A program made the translations under genes and the position numbers. From assembly GCA_002256205.1 (NCBI GenBank), contig NKIW01000003.1, positions 372,001-436,000 of the forward strand: a DNA stretch of 64,000 nucleotides, given 5' to 3'. This document shows positions 36,145 through 45,220 of the stretch, piece by piece. Origin of the DNA: Rhizobiales bacterium PAR1 (lineage in GTDB: Bacteria > Pseudomonadota > Alphaproteobacteria > Rhizobiales > Beijerinckiaceae). A model generated the notes under the pieces. It had not been told where the DNA came from. It ran no database searches and saw only the letters and a program-made list of their open reading frames with translations. Each line of letters starts with the position of its first letter. Position 1 is the stretch's first letter.

Positions 36145-37092
36145 TCAGAACTTGTAGGATGCGCCAATGGTTGCTCGGGAATAATTCATTCGCTGGTTCG
36201 AGAGCCAGGTCATCCCCTTGAGGGTGACTTCCCATCGCTCGGTGAGCATGTAACCCGCTCCGAGTTGCAGCGTGAACCAGCTCTTATCGAGGCCGCGATC
36301 GGCCGGCGCGACCTTCTGAGAAAGAACTTGATTGACAACAAAGCCAGCGGAGAGGCGCAGGCGGTCGGTCATGTCGTAACTGGCCCCAAGCTGGACCATC
36401 GCAATATTCGAGCCGAAATTGGCGGAGGGCGGAATGTTGCCAGGGTCGTATTCCTGACGATTGTGGACGCTGATAATTGTCGCATCGAGCGACATCATCA
36501 CCGGTCCGACCGGATAGGAGGCGCCGACAAATGCACCGTAGCGATACCCATTAGATTTGGCACCCACGCTCGGTGCCGGAACGCCGACAAACGAGTATGC
36601 GCTGCTGCCAGTGCCCAGACCTCCGAGCACGCCAACGCGCAGGAAGGGCAGAGGTGCAATCCCCAGCACGGCATCGACCGCGCCGGCATTCGCGCTTGCG
36701 TCCATAGCGAGCGGGAAAGCGAGGATTGTCGACTTGATGTTCTCGCGTGAATAGCTGCCAGTGATTGAAGCAAAACCCATCGAACCAATGCCAAAGCTAA
36801 GGCCCAGCTGCGTGCCATAGCTGTTTTGCTTCAGCTTCGTAGGCTGCTTGCGCTTTTCGGTCAGGCCGGTGCCAGCCTCTACCGATAGTTTGAAGTTATG
36901 CAGCAGGCCCGTGGCGGGTTCGCGATAGGCACGATAGGGTTTCGGTAGCGGCTTGACCTGAGCAAGCGTTGGCAAGCCCTTGTTGTTCAAGGGCGTTTCG
37001 GCAGCCACTGATGCTGTGGTGAGGACAATGCCTGCCGCCAGCTGCGAGGCACCGAGAAGGAGCTTCGCGCCAACCGTCTTGGTCTTGGTCAT
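36145..37092 (-). CDS. Outer-membrane beta-barrel protein, unknown
   Basis: A 315-residue exported protein. Signal peptide: LLLGASQLAAGIVLTTASVAA (about 9-30). After a Pro-rich stretch (LPTLAQVKPLPKPYRAYREP), the remainder alternates aromatic and small residues in about ten predicted beta strands (LHNFKLSVEAGTGL, GLSFGIGSMGFASITGSYS, RYGAFVGASYPVGPVMMSLD, FTLQLGAGYMLTERWEVTLK) and ends in Phe (ATIGASYKF), as outer-membrane barrels do. It is the first gene of a unit followed by two lipoproteins. Confidence 0.75.
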   Translation of the reverse strand: MTKTKTVGAKLLLGASQLAAGIVLTTASVAAETPLNNKGLPTLAQVKPLPKPYRAYREPATGLLHNFKLSVEAGTGLTEKRKQPTKLKQNSYGTQLGLSFGIGSMGFASITGSYSRENIKSTILAFPLAMDASANAGAVDAVLGIAPLPFLRVGVLGGLGTGSSAYSFVGVPAPSVGAKSNGYRYGAFVGASYPVGPVMMSLDATIISVHNRQEYDPGNIPPSANFGSNIAMVQLGASYDMTDRLRLSAGFVVNQVLSQKVAPADRGLDKSWFTLQLGAGYMLTERWEVTLKGMTWLSNQRMNYSRATIGASYKF

Positions 37093-37234
37093 AATACCCC
37101 CAAAAAGAAATGCGGTCTCATGCTGATTGCTTGACCGCCGGCACACATCCGGGGAGGTCGATCAACCAGCCCATCGCACTGAAAATCAACGATGTGTTAA
37201 GCAGGAGCGGCCAGCTTTGGGGAGCTTCTGTAGT

Positions 37235-37246
37235 GGACTAGTCCAT
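37235..37246. repeat. 12-base repeat GGACTAGTCCAT, copy 2
   Basis: Identical to 31937-31948. It lies about 140 bases upstream of the barrel gene and 39 bases before IS6 remnant B. Confidence 0.6.
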
Positions 37247-37284
37247 ATGAGGGGCGGCACTCACGATCTGAACCGCCCCGGGAC

Positions 37285-37516
37285 GGCGCTGCCTGAGGTA
37301 AATCGGGTTGCCGGTTGGGGGCAGGGCAGGTAGCGCGACGCTACGTCGAACACCCGCATTTTCTGGTACTTCAACCAGGAACACACCCTCATCAGCCGAC
37401 AGAGTTTCAAGGAGCGCCGCACCGCCGCTCTCACCGAGTGGCGCCAGCTTTGCGCGGCCTGACCCATGCCGGGGTAGGGCGCCTTCTGAGACTATTTTGG
37501 TTTGTCTGACAGTACC
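37285..37516. mobile_element. IS6-family remnant B (internal-deletion, MITE-like)
   Basis: A 232-bp derivative keeping both ends (left GGCGCTGCCTGAGG, right ...TTTGTCTGACAGTACC). The transposase N-terminus (SNTRIFWYF, start codon changed to ACG) is joined in frame to its last ~28 codons (NQEHTLISRQSFKERR...LCAA). The junction sits in a CTTCAA microhomology. Confidence 0.8.
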
Positions 37517-37551
37517 CCGAGAGATGGTCCCCGACCTCAAGAGGCAGTGCT

Positions 37552-38454
37552 TCAGGGGATGCCGGCGTGCGCATCCGAGCCATGGCGTGCCTGCCGCTTG
37601 CGGAGGATCAGAATAACGCCGAGCGCGACGAAAATCACCAGAAACGACACCGCGCTCGTCAGTGTGCCCAGCGCGTAGATATCCGGCTTGGTGACAGTCG
37701 TCGTCAGGCCTTGGAGTTCGAGGGGCAGCGTGTTGACCGCGCCGATGGCCTGGCTCGACCGCGCCAGTTCATCCCACGAGAGCGTGAAGCCGAAAAGCCC
37801 GATACCGACCACAGAAGGAAGGATGATCGGCAGCACGACATGGCGGAACGTCTGTGACGGGGTCGCACCAAGGTCGCGCGCCGCCTCTTCGAGGCGGTGA
37901 TCGAAGCGGTTGAAAATCGCGAACATGATGAGAAGGCCGAAGGGCAGCGTCCATGAGAGGTGCGCGCCAAGCCCGGAGGTAAAAAGCCCCATGCCGGTCT
38001 GCCAGTCGCTGGCCCATGCGCCGACGCCCCAGCCCGAAACGTGCTTGTGGATGAAATCGTCGATCAGCCGGAATTCGAGCGCGATCCCGAGCGAGGTGAT
38101 GATCGAGGGGACGATGAGGCTCGCGATCGCGGTGTAGAACAGCACCGCAGAACCCCTGAATGTCTTTCGGAAGGCCATGCCGGCGGCGACAGAGAGCACG
38201 ACCGTCACCACCGTCACCACAAGCCCGAGTTTCAACGAGCGAACGAAGGCCGAGCCGATATCGACAATGCCGGTGCCGGCAAAAAGCTTGTAAAACCAGT
38301 GCAGAGAGAGCCCGTTCATCGGGAAGGTGAGCCCGCCCTCCGGCCCCTGAAAGGAAAGGATGAAAATCGCGATCATCGGGCCGTAGAGAAACAGCACATA
38401 GCCTGCAAAGAAGGTCGCGAGCAGGTAGAAGGCTTTCGAGCGTCCCTCGCGCAT
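37552..38454 (-). CDS. ABC transporter permease (PotC-like)
   Basis: A 300-residue inner-membrane permease of the spermidine/putrescine-type importer family. About six helices; the EAA loop is EEAARDLGATPSQTFRHVVL followed by PIILPSVVGIGLFGF. The ATG at 38454 is preferred over the one at 38460 because GGGAGAG would then have proper spacing. It is the last gene of the four-gene transporter operon ATPase - binding protein - permease - permease. Confidence 0.9.
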   Translation of the reverse strand: MREGRSKAFYLLATFFAGYVLFLYGPMIAIFILSFQGPEGGLTFPMNGLSLHWFYKLFAGTGIVDIGSAFVRSLKLGLVVTVVTVVLSVAAGMAFRKTFRGSAVLFYTAIASLIVPSIITSLGIALEFRLIDDFIHKHVSGWGVGAWASDWQTGMGLFTSGLGAHLSWTLPFGLLIMFAIFNRFDHRLEEAARDLGATPSQTFRHVVLPIILPSVVGIGLFGFTLSWDELARSSQAIGAVNTLPLELQGLTTTVTKPDIYALGTLTSAVSFLVIFVALGVILILRKRQARHGSDAHAGIP

Positions 38455-38515
38455 GGTCATCTCTCCCTGCACATGACGGTCTCGAAAAACCGGCATCCAC
38501 TTTTTCGCATCATGC

Positions 38516-39415
38516 TCAGAGCTCCTTGCGCACATCAACGAGCCGCGAGAGCGAGGCGATGATGAGGAAGGTGAAGCCGAGCAGGATCACCGCATTGGCC
38601 GCTGCGGCGGGAAAATGCAGCGCATTGAGCCGTACTTCGATGATTTTTCCGGCGGAGGCGATCTGCTGCCCGCCCATTACGCCGACGGTGATGAAATCCC
38701 CCATCACGATGGTGATCACGAAAATGGAGCCGATCACAATGCCGGGTTTGGCGAGCGGGATGACGATGTCCCTGAGCGTCTGCCAACCTGTTGCGCCAGC
38801 GTCATAGGCGGCCTCGATCAGGCGCTTGTCGATGCGGATCATCGAGTTGAAAATCGGCACCACCATGAAGAACGTGAAGAGATGGACGAGCGCCAGCACT
38901 ACGGCGAATTCGGAGAAAAGCAACCATTCCAGCGGCTTGTCGATGACGCCGGCTTTCTGGAGGCCGGAATTGACGAGCCCGTTGCGCCCGAGCAGCGGAA
39001 TCCACGCGATCATCCGGATGACGTTCGAGGTCCAGAACGGGATGGTGCAGAGGAGCGACAGCACGATCTGCCATGTCGTCGAGCGGACGTGGAAGGCGAG
39101 GAAATACGCCACCGTGAAACCGATCGTGAGCGTGATCGCCCAGACGAGAAAACACAGTTTAAGCGTCTTGAGATAGGTTTTCAGAATGGTGCAGAGGTTT
39201 GGGAGCTCGGTGAGGCAGCCCTCAAAGGTCTCGGTGTAACCCCGCGCTGAAAAGCGCGGGATGATTTCGTATTCGTTGTAATCCCAGAAGCTGACGATGA
39301 TCACCAGCGCCAGCGGCAGCAAAAAGAACAGCCCGAAGACGAGCATCATCGGGCCGGCTTGCAGCCAGGCGACAAGCTCGCTCCGGGCGTCGTTCAGGGT
39401 GCGGGCGATGCTCAC
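38516..39415 (-). CDS. ABC transporter permease (PotB-like)
   Basis: The first permease of the importer, with about six helices and the EAA loop IEAAYDAGATGWQTLRDIVI followed by PLAKPGIVIGSIFV. The start is probably the GTG at 39415, which overlaps the stop of the binding-protein gene (GTGA); an ATG at 39436 would give a longer overlap. It pairs with the PotC-like permease 61 bases downstream. Confidence 0.9.
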   Translation of the reverse strand: MSIARTLNDARSELVAWLQAGPMMLVFGLFFLLPLALVIIVSFWDYNEYEIIPRFSARGYTETFEGCLTELPNLCTILKTYLKTLKLCFLVWAITLTIGFTVAYFLAFHVRSTTWQIVLSLLCTIPFWTSNVIRMIAWIPLLGRNGLVNSGLQKAGVIDKPLEWLLFSEFAVVLALVHLFTFFMVVPIFNSMIRIDKRLIEAAYDAGATGWQTLRDIVIPLAKPGIVIGSIFVITIVMGDFITVGVMGGQQIASAGKIIEVRLNALHFPAAAANAVILLGFTFLIIASLSRLVDVRKEL

Positions 39416-40701
39416 GCCGCGATGAACTCGTTCCACTTGCGGACCATGTAGTCGTTCTCGTCCATCACCGCGTTCCAGCAGGCGACATTGCCCATGCGGT
39501 CATCGTAGGAGCCGCCGTCACGCTTGGCCCCGGCCTTTTCGAGCGTGGTGCCGTCGGGGGCCTTAATATCCTTCTCGGCGGCCTTGCCTTCCATCCAGTA
39601 GCCCCATTCGTCGGCGCTCATATTGGCCTTGGCGGTGGAGAGAACGGCGGAATAATAGCCCTGACGGTTAAGATAGGCGCCCGCCCAACCGGAGAGGAAC
39701 CAGTTGACGAACTCATACGCCCATTCGAGCTTCTTGCCCGAAACGCCCTTCGAGACGCAAAAGCCCGAGGCCCAGGAGCGATAGCCCTCCTTGAGCGGCT
39801 GGAACACGCAGGGAATGCCCTGTGAGCGCACCTTCGTCACGGCAGGCGACCACATCGACTGGATGACAGTTTCGCCCGAGGCCATCAGGTTGACGCTCTC
39901 GTTGAAATCCTTCCAGAACGCGCGGAACTGGCCGGATTTCTTCGCTTCGGTCAGGATTTTCATCGTGAGGTCGATTTCCGCGCGGGTCATGTTGCCCTTG
40001 TCGGCGTATTTATATTGCCCTGTCGCTTCCACGACCATCGCCGCATCCATGATGCCGATGGAGGGAATATTGAGGATCGAAGCCTTGCCCTTGAATTCCG
40101 GGTTGAGCAGTTCCGCCCAGCTTGAAATCGGCCGCTTGATCAGATCCGGGCGGATACCGAGGGTATCCGCATTATAGACCGTGGGGATCAGCGTGACGAA
40201 TTCGGTGGGCGAGGTGGCGAACTTCGAGGAGCCTGCACCCTCAAGGTAGAGCACCTTCCACGGCGCGGTGCCTTGACCGCCGATCTTCTTGCCGTTGGGC
40301 AGCTCGCCCTTGGTGAAAACCGGGGTGATATTGTTGAACTCCTTGATCTTCTTTGCGTCGAGCGGGAGGATGTTGCCCGATGGCACGAGCTTCTTCAGGC
40401 TGAAATACTCGGTATCGAGCACATCGAAGGAATTCGGCTGGGTGATGACGCGCTTGGTGACATCATCGGTCGTCGCGGTGATGTATTCGATCTTGATGCC
40501 GGTATCGGCGAGGCACTTCTTGGCAATATCATCGCCCTCGTTGACCGCTGTGCCGAGGTAGCGCAGCACTTTGGCTTCCTGGCTCATCACATAGGGAAAG
40601 CCGGTAATCGCGCCGGAACCGGCGGCAAGGCCCGCAGCGCCCGCAGCGCCTTTGAGAAGGGTGCGGCGGTTGACGCCGGTCGTGGTCTTGGTTTCGCTCA
40701 T
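39412..40701 (-). CDS. Periplasmic substrate-binding protein with Tat signal (PotD-like)
   Basis: A 429-residue binding protein. The N-terminus has a twin-arginine signal (VNRRTLLKGAAGAAGLAAG), so it is exported folded through Tat. The mature protein resembles extracellular solute-binding proteins of the polyamine/opine group (WAELLNPEFKGKASILNIPS, MASGETVIQSMWSPAVTKVR, FVNWFLSGWAGAYLNRQGYY). The exact ligand is not decidable; many Rhizobiales members of this group bind polyamines or other organic cations. Confidence 0.88.
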   Translation of the reverse strand: MSETKTTTGVNRRTLLKGAAGAAGLAAGSGAITGFPYVMSQEAKVLRYLGTAVNEGDDIAKKCLADTGIKIEYITATTDDVTKRVITQPNSFDVLDTEYFSLKKLVPSGNILPLDAKKIKEFNNITPVFTKGELPNGKKIGGQGTAPWKVLYLEGAGSSKFATSPTEFVTLIPTVYNADTLGIRPDLIKRPISSWAELLNPEFKGKASILNIPSIGIMDAAMVVEATGQYKYADKGNMTRAEIDLTMKILTEAKKSGQFRAFWKDFNESVNLMASGETVIQSMWSPAVTKVRSQGIPCVFQPLKEGYRSWASGFCVSKGVSGKKLEWAYEFVNWFLSGWAGAYLNRQGYYSAVLSTAKANMSADEWGYWMEGKAAEKDIKAPDGTTLEKAGAKRDGGSYDDRMGNVACWNAVMDENDYMVRKWNEFIAA

Positions 40702-40737
40702 ATCAATGCTTCTCCCTGTTGGCTTGAACGTATGCGG

Positions 40738-41739
40738 TTAGAGGTGAGGGCCTTCGAGTGGATGTGCCGCCATCGGCAGCCAAGCGGCGGTGACGCCCTC
40801 GCCAACGGCGAAGGGCGCGGCATCGAAATCCGCTTCGGGAAGCTGGGCAACGAGATCTCCTGCCGTGCTCGACAACGCGATCTGCACAAAGGACCCCTGA
40901 TATTCGACCTCGGAAACTGTCGCGATGAGCGCATCGGCCTCACGCGGGGCCGCCCCGCGATGGAGCGAGAGGCGGTCCGCCCGTACGGCGATCTCGTGAT
41001 CATCCCTCGCGATCACATTATGGCCGCCGATGAAGCGCGCGACGAAGGCGGTGCGCGGCCGGTTGAAAACCTCGCGCGGCGTGCCTTGCTGCTCGATCCG
41101 CCCGCCATTCATCAGCACCACGAGATCGGCGACGGCCATCGCCTCTTCCTGCCCATGCGTCACATGGATGAAGGTGATGCCAAGTTCCCGCTGGAGGCGT
41201 TTTAACTCGCCGCGCATCTTGACGCGGAGGAAGGGGTCGAGCGCTGAAAGAGGCTCATCGAGCAGGAGGATTTGCGGCTCGGTGATCAGGGCGCGCGCTA
41301 GCGCGACGCGCTGTTGTTGACCGCCCGAGAGTTGGGCCGGAAGCCGCTCGGCGTAGGGCTCCATATGTACGAGCTTGAGGAGATCGCGCGCCTTTGCATG
41401 GCGAGCCGCCTTGTCGATACCGCGCATTTTGAGCGCAAAAGCAACGTTATCGAGCACGCTGAGGTGCGGAAACAGCGCATAGGACTGGAACATCATCGCC
41501 GTGCCACGCTTCGCTGGCGGCAGATCAGTCACATTGCTCGAGCCGAGGATGATATCACCGCGCGAGGTTGCCTCATGTCCTGCAATCATCCGCAGGGTGG
41601 AGGTTTTCCCGCAGCCGGAGGGGCCGAGCAGGCAACAATAGGTTCCCGCAGGAATTTTGAGATCAAGGGCATCGACGGCGCATGTTTCGCCGTAGAATTT
41701 CGAAACCCCCGCAAGCTCCAATCTCGCCTGCATGACCAT
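40738..41739 (-). CDS. ABC transporter ATPase (PotA-like)
   Basis: A 333-residue ATPase. Walker A LLGPSGCGKTSTLR (39-46), signature LSGGQQQRVALARAL, Walker B ILLLDEPLSALDP, and a C-terminal TOBE-type region. As the promoter-proximal gene, with the binding protein 36 bases downstream and then two permeases, it forms a complete importer. ATGs at 41739 and 41733 are both possible starts. Confidence 0.92.
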   Translation of the reverse strand: MVMQARLELAGVSKFYGETCAVDALDLKIPAGTYCCLLGPSGCGKTSTLRMIAGHEATSRGDIILGSSNVTDLPPAKRGTAMMFQSYALFPHLSVLDNVAFALKMRGIDKAARHAKARDLLKLVHMEPYAERLPAQLSGGQQQRVALARALITEPQILLLDEPLSALDPFLRVKMRGELKRLQRELGITFIHVTHGQEEAMAVADLVVLMNGGRIEQQGTPREVFNRPRTAFVARFIGGHNVIARDDHEIAVRADRLSLHRGAAPREADALIATVSEVEYQGSFVQIALSSTAGDLVAQLPEADFDAAPFAVGEGVTAAWLPMAAHPLEGPHL

Positions 41740-41910
41740 TCAAACCCCATCATATTAGCAACGGGTTCAACGTCAGCAACTGCTGTGCCAGTCCAGAGCC
41801 GGAATGTGGTGATCCAGAAAGCGCAACAGCGGTATTGTTAGGACAAGTTGCCCTGAAAACGATCAATGCGTAGAAAAAACCAGCACCATCAGAGGGCTGA
41901 TATGTGGCAG

Positions 41911-42104
41911 GGTACTGTCAGAGGAAAATCGGCTTGCCGTAGAAGGGGCGGACGGCGAGCGGGACCGCATGAGTAACGCTCGCATTTTCCGTTATTTCAA
42001 GACGTCACCCGAGGTCATCCGCCCCGCCGTGATGACGTATGTCCGGTACCCGCCCTCGCTTCGGAATGTCGGGGACTTGCTGCACGAGCGCGACGTCGAT
42101 ATCC
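41911..42104. mobile_element. IS6-family remnant C (left end only)
   Basis: Starts with the left end GGTACTGTCAGAGG and includes the transposase N-terminus (MSNARIFRYFKTSPEVI, about 41970-42060). Homology stops near 42104; no right end is seen, so it is truncated. Confidence 0.75.
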
Positions 42105-42294
42105 CGACCTCCGGAGCCGAGGAAAGCGACTACGCCATGCTAGACCAGCCAGCCAACGCTGCATCACTCAATCAAATTGGCCTCCCGCAAACTCGGCGCG
42201 GATCAAGCGCCAGTGCCGATGCTTTGCCTATCTGACATCTATCAAGCCACCAATTTGTGCTAAGCCACAATTTAACAACCATAGGAGTGCAACC

Positions 42295-42525
42295 GTGAGT
42301 GAGCCGACCGTGACCGAGGCAACCGACCGCATCTATGCATCGCTCCAGTCAAACAATACTGACATCGACGTCCATATAGCGACGCTCAAGGCAGCGCTAA
42401 AACGGGAGGGCATGAAAGAGGCAGTGTTCGATCCGGCCCGGCTAGCACAGAACAACCGTTCGGGCCGCAAGTTGATGCAAGGGTATTTTCGGCAGCGCGG
42501 CGTGAGCGTGAAGTTTTCCGTCTAG
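42295..42525 (+). CDS. Small conserved-looking protein of unknown function
   Basis: A 76-residue protein starting at GTG with AGGAG 5-6 nt upstream. It is acidic then basic: DRIYASLQSNNTDIDVHIAT, LKREGMKEAVFDPARLAQNN, then RSGRKLMQGYFRQRGVSVKF. It lies between two IS6 remnants, so it may be a surviving piece of cargo. No family recognised. Confidence 0.5.
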   Translation: MSEPTVTEATDRIYASLQSNNTDIDVHIATLKAALKREGMKEAVFDPARLAQNNRSGRKLMQGYFRQRGVSVKFSV

Positions 42526-42665
42526 TAATACTGCCTTGGTGCATGACTAATGCTCACCTCCGCTGATGGGTAGCGGCCGTTATGCCGGCAATGGGGGTGC
42601 GTTACGGAATATTTGTAGCTTCTCTCCAACTTACATAGGCGCGAGCTTGACTGGCATTGTCGAAC

Positions 42666-43082
42666 GGCAATGTCGGAGAAAATTGGCTTGGCGCAGTGGG
42701 GCAGAGCAGGTAGCTCGACGCCATGTCGAGCGCCCGCATATTTCGCTACTTCAGGACGTCGCCCGAGATCATTCGCCTCGCCGTGATGATGTCTGTCCGT
42801 TATCCGCTGTCGCTGCGGAGCGTTGAGGATCTGCTGCACGAGCGAGCCATCGATATCTCGCATGAGACGGTGTGATTCTGGCGGAACTGGTTTGGGACGA
42901 TATTCGCCGCGTTACACGGCTCCATTCATAATCCCTTCAACCAGGAGTGCACCCTCACTTCACGAACTGTGTTCAAGGAATGTCGCACCGCCGCTCTGAC
43001 TGAGTGGCGCCAGCTTTGTGTGGCCTGATCAATGCCGGGGTAGGGCGCCTTCTGAGACTCTTTTGGTTTGTCTGACAGCGCC
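42666..43082. mobile_element. IS6-family remnant D (internal-deletion, MITE-like)
   Basis: A 417-bp derivative with both ends (left GGCAATGTCGGAG, right ...TTTGTCTGACAGCGCC). A stop codon (TGA near 42873) interrupts the transposase N-terminal part. The middle is deleted with the junction in a TTCGCCGC microhomology, leaving about 35 C-terminal codons (HGSIHNPFNQECTL...). Confidence 0.8.
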
Positions 43083-43104
43083 GACGGGCTATGTGATCCA
43101 GACT

Positions 43105-44463
43105 TTATTCGTCAACCAGTCGATTGGCGAGGTCGAGCGCACGCAGGATATCCGGATATTTGGCACGACGCTCGCGAATGTCATCTTCCAGATTTTTGAG
43201 TTCGCCGCATTTGCTGCTGGTGCGATTGTTGTCAATTTCGGACTGGGACAACGATGGCCCTGCCTTCCGGATTTCGCCAAAATAGCGGCATGATTGAAGA
43301 CGATCGATGTAGCTTCTCAACTCATCCGTCAGGTCGGAATCGGCTAGCCCTTGGCGCGGCAATCCATCTTTGAAGCCGCTGCGTGTGGTGTAGAACAGTC
43401 GTTGCACGGCGCGCCTCAACGAGGGCACGGAGAAAAACATTGTTGTGCCATCAGCCCTCTCGCTCCATTCGGCCAGATGGTAGAAACCATTATGATAGGC
43501 AATCATCTCGATTGATCTTCGGTCATCGTCGGTGAACCGGAATATGATGAGATTTTTCCGTTCCTTATGCGCGATATCGATCACGTCAGGCTTGGGCCGC
43601 ACGAGCGACCATCCTTCCGTCGGCTTGTCTTCGATCAGCGCGACGAGGATGTCCTTCGTCAGTTCCGGCGCATGCTCCGCAAATGGGCGGCCGGGTAAAA
43701 GGCGCAGGACATCCTCGATAGACTTCCTCTTTTCCTTGCTTGAATCGCGTTGAGGAAGAACAAAACCCGGCATCCGCTCGATTTGAGCTTTGCTGGAGAC
43801 GGGGACAAGCAGACCACTGAATTGTGCCCAGGGCGGACAATCATCCGGTGCTCGCTCACTCTGTTCCGGCGTCTCGATGGTCAGGCCCGCATCTTGCTGC
43901 CGCTTCATCGTCACATGGAAGACGCCCGGGTCGGCATTCTTCGGCCCCGTATCCGTCCGCCAATCCGCCCGCGCTCGAACGACCCGACTTCGCCAGCCAC
44001 AATCATAGGCGTTTTGTCCGAATCCCTGACTGCGGAACTTCGCCGACAGCTTTGTCTGCCCCGTGACAAGAAGATCGACGGAATCACTGGCCCAAGCGCC
44101 GCCAATGCCCTTGCCCGGCCGAGCCTCTATCGAGTCCAGAAGTGCCTTGTGTCGCTTCAGGGCGAGCAGCGGCTGCATCCTGTCCGCGTCGAACTGCACA
44201 CCAAGACTGGAAACAAACGCGGCATTGAGTGTCTCGACTGAGGTCAACAGGGCGGGGTGTGCCTTCAGGCGGATCTTTGCCTGATCGAAACTCGCCTGTG
44301 TCTCGCGTGCCAGCGCGAGAAGTTGTGGATCGGCACAGAGGCCGCGCGCCAGCGCGAGCCGCGGCTTGGTACAATCGAGCGGGTCTTCAAACATACCGGC
44401 GTGGGCAGGTGCAGAAAGAGGCACCAGCAGGGCCAAAGCAAAAGAAAGATAAGCCCGCCGCAT
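43105..44463 (-). CDS. Secreted LprI-like protein A' (last gene of mirror operon)
   Basis: A 452-residue exported protein. Signal peptide YLSFALALLVPLSAPAHAG. The N-terminal region resembles LprI/DUF1311 domains: PLDCTKPRLALARGLCADPQ, then LLALARETQASFDQAKIRL. After a beta-rich middle, the C-terminal domain is a paralogue of that in the first gene of the operon: SIEDVLRLLPGRPF, LRRAVQRLFY, a helix with SYIDRLQSCRYFGEI and SSKCGELKNLEDDI (two Cys at matching sites). It starts on a TGATG overlap with the previous gene, so it is translationally coupled. The N-terminal LprI domain in mycobacteria inhibits lysozyme; here function is open. Confidence 0.78.
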   Translation of the reverse strand: MRRAYLSFALALLVPLSAPAHAGMFEDPLDCTKPRLALARGLCADPQLLALARETQASFDQAKIRLKAHPALLTSVETLNAAFVSSLGVQFDADRMQPLLALKRHKALLDSIEARPGKGIGGAWASDSVDLLVTGQTKLSAKFRSQGFGQNAYDCGWRSRVVRARADWRTDTGPKNADPGVFHVTMKRQQDAGLTIETPEQSERAPDDCPPWAQFSGLLVPVSSKAQIERMPGFVLPQRDSSKEKRKSIEDVLRLLPGRPFAEHAPELTKDILVALIEDKPTEGWSLVRPKPDVIDIAHKERKNLIIFRFTDDDRRSIEMIAYHNGFYHLAEWSERADGTTMFFSVPSLRRAVQRLFYTTRSGFKDGLPRQGLADSDLTDELRSYIDRLQSCRYFGEIRKAGPSLSQSEIDNNRTSSKCGELKNLEDDIRERRAKYPDILRALDLANRLVDE

Positions 44464-45215
44464 CAATGTGTTTCCAGAAGGGGCAAGAGGCGGAATGGCG
44501 GCGGAGTGATGTTGCCTTCGCAAACGTCTGGCTCGCGCCGTTTGCGCCTGCCTGCTGCTTGGTAGACAACCTCCACCATGCCGTTGCTGGCACTCACTTT
44601 GATGCTGCGTGAGGGCAAGTCCTCACCATCGCCTCGATAAATTCTTGCGGAACGCTGCGTCAGGTCGGACTTTTGAGCGCTGCGTAAATCGCCCATACCG
44701 CGGCACAGCCAATCCTCTACATAGTCGAGACGCAGATCTTTGCGCTTTGCATTCAGACTGACAAAGTAGCCATGCTCGCGTGGATGGATGCTAAGATAGC
44801 CATCCGCACCACCCCATTCACCGATCAATGTCTTGCGCGGCGTGCCGTCGATGCGCGCGAGGAAGGCAATCCGCTTGCGCATGATGTTGGCAGGATCGTG
44901 GAACTCTGCCTTTTCCTTGCGGTTATAGGGATCAACCTTTTCGAGGTTGGCAACGATTGTATCGCGCTGCGCGAGAAACCGTGCCTCATCCTGCTCCAAA
45001 GCAGCCACGAGGACCGAGCTTGCGGCAAGCCGTTTTCGCGCGGCGTCGAAGGCTTTGGCAAGGTCTGCCTCAATCGCGCGCAAACGCGCATTGGCACAGA
45101 CAGGGCTGGGCTTTTGCCCTTCTGCAAGTTGTTGGCCGCAATAAGGTGGGGGTGCGGCGAGGGCTGTGAGCGTGCTCAGGCCGAGAGAAAAGCCGGCAAT
45201 CAGTGCGATTTTCAT
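44463..45215 (-). CDS. Secreted LprI-like protein B'
   Basis: A 250-residue exported protein; signal peptide IALIAGFSLGLSTLTALA. The LprI-like region is PYCGQQLAEGQKPSPVCANA and LRAIEADLAKAFDAARKRL. A GEWGGADGYLSIH segment followed by a beta-rich part (GYFVSLNAKRKDLRLDYVED, WLCRGMG) aligns in layout with protein B. The stop overlaps the next start (TGATG). ATG 45215 is preferred over the in-frame TTG at 45224. Confidence 0.75.
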   Translation of the reverse strand: MKIALIAGFSLGLSTLTALAAPPPYCGQQLAEGQKPSPVCANARLRAIEADLAKAFDAARKRLAASSVLVAALEQDEARFLAQRDTIVANLEKVDPYNRKEKAEFHDPANIMRKRIAFLARIDGTPRKTLIGEWGGADGYLSIHPREHGYFVSLNAKRKDLRLDYVEDWLCRGMGDLRSAQKSDLTQRSARIYRGDGEDLPSRSIKVSASNGMVEVVYQAAGRRKRREPDVCEGNITPPPFRLLPLLETH

Positions 45216-45220
45216 GGCGT

